Assembly: GCA_025964075.1 (NCBI GenBank)
Contig: JAOPZQ010000529.1
Coordinates: 1-8,277 of the forward strand
Length of the DNA stretch: 8,277 nt
Direction: 5' to 3'
From: Solirubrobacterales bacterium
GTDB lineage: Bacteria > Actinomycetota > Thermoleophilia > Solirubrobacterales > Solirubrobacteraceae
Made by a program: the position numbers and the translations under genes. This document shows positions 5,488 through 8,277 of this stretch, one piece after another. The notes beneath the pieces were generated by a model, which was not told the DNA's origin, searched no databases, and was given only the letters and a program-made list of their open reading frames with translations. The stretch's first letter is position 1. Each line of letters opens with the position of its first letter.

Positions 5488-8277
5488 ATGTCCGACCGCC
5501 GCCGTAACGGCTTCATCCTGCTCCTGGTCCTGGGGTTGATCCTCGCCTCCGGCGTCGCGATCGCGAGCAAGAAGACGATCCTCGGGCTCGATCTGAAGGG
5601 CGGCGTCGAGCTCGTCTACCAGGGCAAGCCGAGCGCCCAGCAGCGCACGGTGACCGGCGAGGCGATCCAGCGCACGATCGACGTGATGCGCAAGCGCGTC
5701 GACCAGATCGGCGTCGCCTCGGCGGAGATCCAGCGCCAGGGGGCGGACCAGATCTCGATCGGGCTGCCCGACGTCCACAACCTGCAGCAGGCCGAGCGCC
5801 AGGTGGGCACGCCCGCGCAGCTCGCCTTCTACGACTGGGAGGGCGCGGGCATCCCGTGCCCGAGCCACTCGAGCGCCGCCGCGCTACTCGTCAACCAGCC
5901 GGGCAACCAGGCGGCGAACACGTTCTCCGAGGGCGCCGGCAACGCCTCGACCGGGTTGTCTCTCTACCAGGCGGCGAAGTGCGCCGCGACCCAGAAGGCC
6001 GGCCCCGGCGCCCACCTGCGGCTGACCCCGGAGTACTTCCTCTTCTACAAGAAGACGCACAACCCCGTCCCGAACGGGATCTTCCTCACGAGCAAGAGCG
6101 ACTTCGCGAGCCTCAAGCCCTCCCAGCAGCCGCCGAACACCGAGCTCGTCACCGTTCCCGTGGGAATCACGGTCCTCCAGGCGCAGGACCAGAGCGGCAA
6201 GGCCAACGTCCCGCAGACCAACTTCGCCGCCCGGTTCTTCGTCCTGCGCGACAACGTCGCCGTCTTCGGCCGCGACATCACGAACCCGCAGCAGGGCTTC
6301 GACTCGAACCAGGTGGGCAGCCCGCCCGACGTCGAGTTCAAGTTCACGGGCAAGGGCAAGACGGAGTTCCACAGCGTCACGCGCGCGATCTCGCAGCGCG
6401 GGAAGCTCGTCAAGGCCTTCCAGGGGCTGACCGACGACCAGGCGCTGCAGCACTTCGCGGTGGCGCTCGACCGCCAGCTGATCTCCGTCGCGACGATCGA
6501 CTACCGCAACCTGCCCGACGGCATCGACGGGACGAACGGCGCGATCATCACGGGCAACTTCACCATCTCGAGCGCCCAGGACCTGGCGAACCTGATCAAG
6601 CTCGGCGCGCTGCCGATCGGGCTGAAGCTGATCTCGTCCTCGCAGGTCTCGGCCACGCTGGGGAAGCAGGCGCTCCACCAGGGCCTGATCGCGGGCGCCG
6701 CCGGCCTCGCGCTGGTGATGCTCTTCCTGCTCCTCTACTACCGGGTGCTCGGCCTGATCGCGACGGGCGCGCTGATCGTCTACGGCGTCTACTTCTTCGC
6801 GCTGATCAAGCTCGTGCCGATCACGCTCACGTTGCCGGGCATCGCGGGCCTGATCCTCACGATCGGCGTCGCGGCCGATGCGAACATCGTGATCTTCGAA
6901 CGCGTGAAGGAAGAGGTGCGCGCCGGGAGATCCATCGGCGCGGCCATCGCCGCGGGCTACAAGAAGGGCCTCTCGGCGATCATCGACGCGAACGTCGTGA
7001 CGATCATGACGGCGTTCATCCTCTTCATCCTCGCGACCTCCGACGTCAAGGGCTTCGCGTTCACGCTGGGCATCGGCACGATCGTCTCCCTGTTCACGGC
7101 GGTCCTGGCGACCCAGGCGATCCTCGGGACGATGGGCCGCTCGAAGCTCATCCACACGCGCTCCGCGCTCGGCGTGCGCGAGAAGCAGCGGTCCTGGCAC
7201 TTCGACTTCATGGGCGCGTCGAAGTACTTCTTCTCGATGTCGGGCGTGATCCTGCTCGTCGGCGCGCTGGCGATCGGCGGCCGCGGCCTGCACTTCGGGA
7301 TCGACTTCGAGTCCGGGACGCGAATCACCACGGCGCTGAGCAAGCCGGCGTCCGAGGCGCAGGTGCGCGCCGTCATGAGCTCGGTCGGCGTCGCCGACGC
7401 GAAGATCCAGAAGCTCTCGAACAAGCGGCTCGGCAACACCGCGTTCCAGATCTCGAGCAAGACGCTGCAGCCCCCGCAGGTGACGAAGATCCAGAACGCG
7501 CTGAACGCGCGCTTCGGCGTGCCCAGCACCAAGTTCCAGTCGCAGTCGGTGGGCCCGACGTTCGGCAAGACCGTGGCCAACGCCGCGGTCGTGGCGATCA
7601 TCGCCTCGCTGCTCGTGATCTCCGCCTACATCGCGCTGCGCTTCGAGTGGAAGTACGCGGTCCCGGTCCTCATCGCCCTCATGCACGACCTGCTCATCAC
7701 GAGCGGCGTGTACTCGCTCACCGGCCGGCAGGTGACGACGTCGACGGTCGCGGCGCTCTTGACCATCTTGGGTTACTCGCTCTACGACACGATAATCGTG
7801 TTCGACCGGGTGCGAGAGAACGTGCCGCGGATGCCGCGCGCCGCCTTCTCGCAGATCGTCAACCGCTCGATGAGCGAGGTCCTGACGCGGTCGATGGCGA
7901 CGACGTTCTGCACGCTGCTGCCGGTCGTCGCGCTGCTCTTCTTCGGCGGCTCGACCCTCAAGGACTTCGCCTTCGCGCTGATGATCGGCGTCGCGTCGGG
8001 CGCGTACTCGTCGATCTTCATCGCCTCGCCGGTGCTCACGCACTGGAAGGAGCGCGAGTCCGTCTACAAGGCGCGCCACGAGCGGCTCGCCACGGAGTCG
8101 CCCGACGGACTCGTGCCCGCGTACGCCCCCGTCGGCGCCGACGCCGAGCCGGTCAGGAAGGCCAAGGCCTCGCGCGGCCGGATCACCGCCCCCGACGATC
8201 AGGAGATCAGCCGCTCCGAGTTCGAGGCCCTGAAGGAGACGCTGGACGTCGACGAGCCCAAGAAGGTGCCGCGCGCG
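5488..8277 (+). CDS. secDF: SecD-SecF fusion protein translocase subunit (3' end beyond window)
   Basis: SecDF is an RND-type membrane protein that uses the proton motive force to pull secreted proteins through SecYEG. The frame is open for 930 codons from ATG 5488 to the window edge without a stop. SecD half: TM1 (about 8-26), LGLDLKGG (32-39), a large extracytoplasmic region (about 40-398), a TM2-6 bundle from about 399, and the proton-path motif GVAADANIVIFER (460-472), with D464. SecF half (from about 572): TM near 578-598, GIDFESGT (604-611), a second ectodomain, and ILGYSLYDTIIVFDR with D767, then more TM helices to about 850. A charged cytoplasmic tail rich in K, R, D and E follows. 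Fused SecDF is known from Bacillus, while many actinobacteria have separate genes. There is no yajC next to it. ATG 5488 follows the PAS stop by 14 bp with no good SD, suggesting coupling to the upstream gene. Confidence 0.95.
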   Translation, partial: MSDRRRNGFILLLVLGLILASGVAIASKKTILGLDLKGGVELVYQGKPSAQQRTVTGEAIQRTIDVMRKRVDQIGVASAEIQRQGADQISIGLPDVHNLQQAERQVGTPAQLAFYDWEGAGIPCPSHSSAAALLVNQPGNQAANTFSEGAGNASTGLSLYQAAKCAATQKAGPGAHLRLTPEYFLFYKKTHNPVPNGIFLTSKSDFASLKPSQQPPNTELVTVPVGITVLQAQDQSGKANVPQTNFAARFFVLRDNVAVFGRDITNPQQGFDSNQVGSPPDVEFKFTGKGKTEFHSVTRAISQRGKLVKAFQGLTDDQALQHFAVALDRQLISVATIDYRNLPDGIDGTNGAIITGNFTISSAQDLANLIKLGALPIGLKLISSSQVSATLGKQALHQGLIAGAAGLALVMLFLLLYYRVLGLIATGALIVYGVYFFALIKLVPITLTLPGIAGLILTIGVAADANIVIFERVKEEVRAGRSIGAAIAAGYKKGLSAIIDANVVTIMTAFILFILATSDVKGFAFTLGIGTIVSLFTAVLATQAILGTMGRSKLIHTRSALGVREKQRSWHFDFMGASKYFFSMSGVILLVGALAIGGRGLHFGIDFESGTRITTALSKPASEAQVRAVMSSVGVADAKIQKLSNKRLGNTAFQISSKTLQPPQVTKIQNALNARFGVPSTKFQSQSVGPTFGKTVANAAVVAIIASLLVISAYIALRFEWKYAVPVLIALMHDLLITSGVYSLTGRQVTTSTVAALLTILGYSLYDTIIVFDRVRENVPRMPRAAFSQIVNRSMSEVLTRSMATTFCTLLPVVALLFFGGSTLKDFAFALMIGVASGAYSSIFIASPVLTHWKERESVYKARHERLATESPDGLVPAYAPVGADAEPVRKAKASRGRITAPDDQEISRSEFEALKETLDVDEPKKVPRA

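Noticed and set aside
5884..8079. A 731-codon open frame on the - strand opposite secDF.
   Set aside because: Its translation is a monotonous run of R, D, E, A and V without any domain pattern, and the + strand frame is an unmistakable SecDF. Long antisense frames are expected opposite high-GC genes.
1..8277. A possible new defence or mobile system, CRISPR array, or integrase/att site.
   Set aside because: I found no regularly spaced repeats, integrase, transposase, nuclease-helicase defence pair or tRNA. The only repeat-like element is the single palindrome at 2809-2838.

Overview
This is a GC-rich window in which every credible gene lies on the + strand. It looks like an actinobacterial chromosome, most likely class Thermoleophilia (Solirubrobacter/Conexibacter/Gaiella-type). 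That placement is an inference from three things: the base composition, a fused SecD-SecF protein a short distance downstream of ruvCAB, and a remnant of a C-terminal domain of a type I associate from memory with Thermoleophilia exported proteins. No taxonomic marker such as rRNA is present.

Layout. (1) 1-334: a stand-alone cold-shock protein gene with a very good Shine-Dalgarno and a small hairpin in its leader. (2) 335-690: a GC hairpin just after csp, then an open frame with no start (411-650) that reads as the last ~79 residues of a lost exported or cell-surface protein, then a strong hairpin covering the region just before ruvC. (3) 691-2806: a compact ruvC-ruvA-ruvB operon with 4-bp ATGA and GTGA overlaps. 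It encodes the whole Holliday-junction branch-migration and resolution machine, and all catalytic motifs look intact. (4) 2809-2838: a near-perfect 30-bp palindrome directly after the ruvB stop, resembling a REP/MITE-type element. (5) 2845-4209: a complete soluble cytochrome P450. (6) about 4226-4805: the remains of an aminoglycoside-phosphotransferase-family kinase, lacking its N-lobe and carrying a frameshift just before the catalytic HRD motif. (7) 5024-5473: a small protein with a Cys4 zinc-ribbon-like N-terminus and a PAS-like domain. (8) 5488 to the window end: the first 930 codons of a SecD-SecF fusion, still open at the right edge.

How it fits together. ruvCAB and secD/secF are neighbours in many bacteria, often with queA, tgt and yajC between them. 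Here yajC is absent, and a P450, a decaying kinase gene and a palindromic repeat lie between the two blocks, so the middle looks like an accessory insertion in an otherwise housekeeping neighbourhood. The PAS/zinc-ribbon gene ends only 14 bp before secDF and is probably co-transcribed with it.

I found no CRISPR array, tRNA, rRNA, transposase or phage gene, and no strong case for a wholly new system. The points most worth a second look are the palindrome, the unexplained PAS/zinc-ribbon partner of secDF, the hairpin over the ruvC ribosome binding site, and the two gene remnants.
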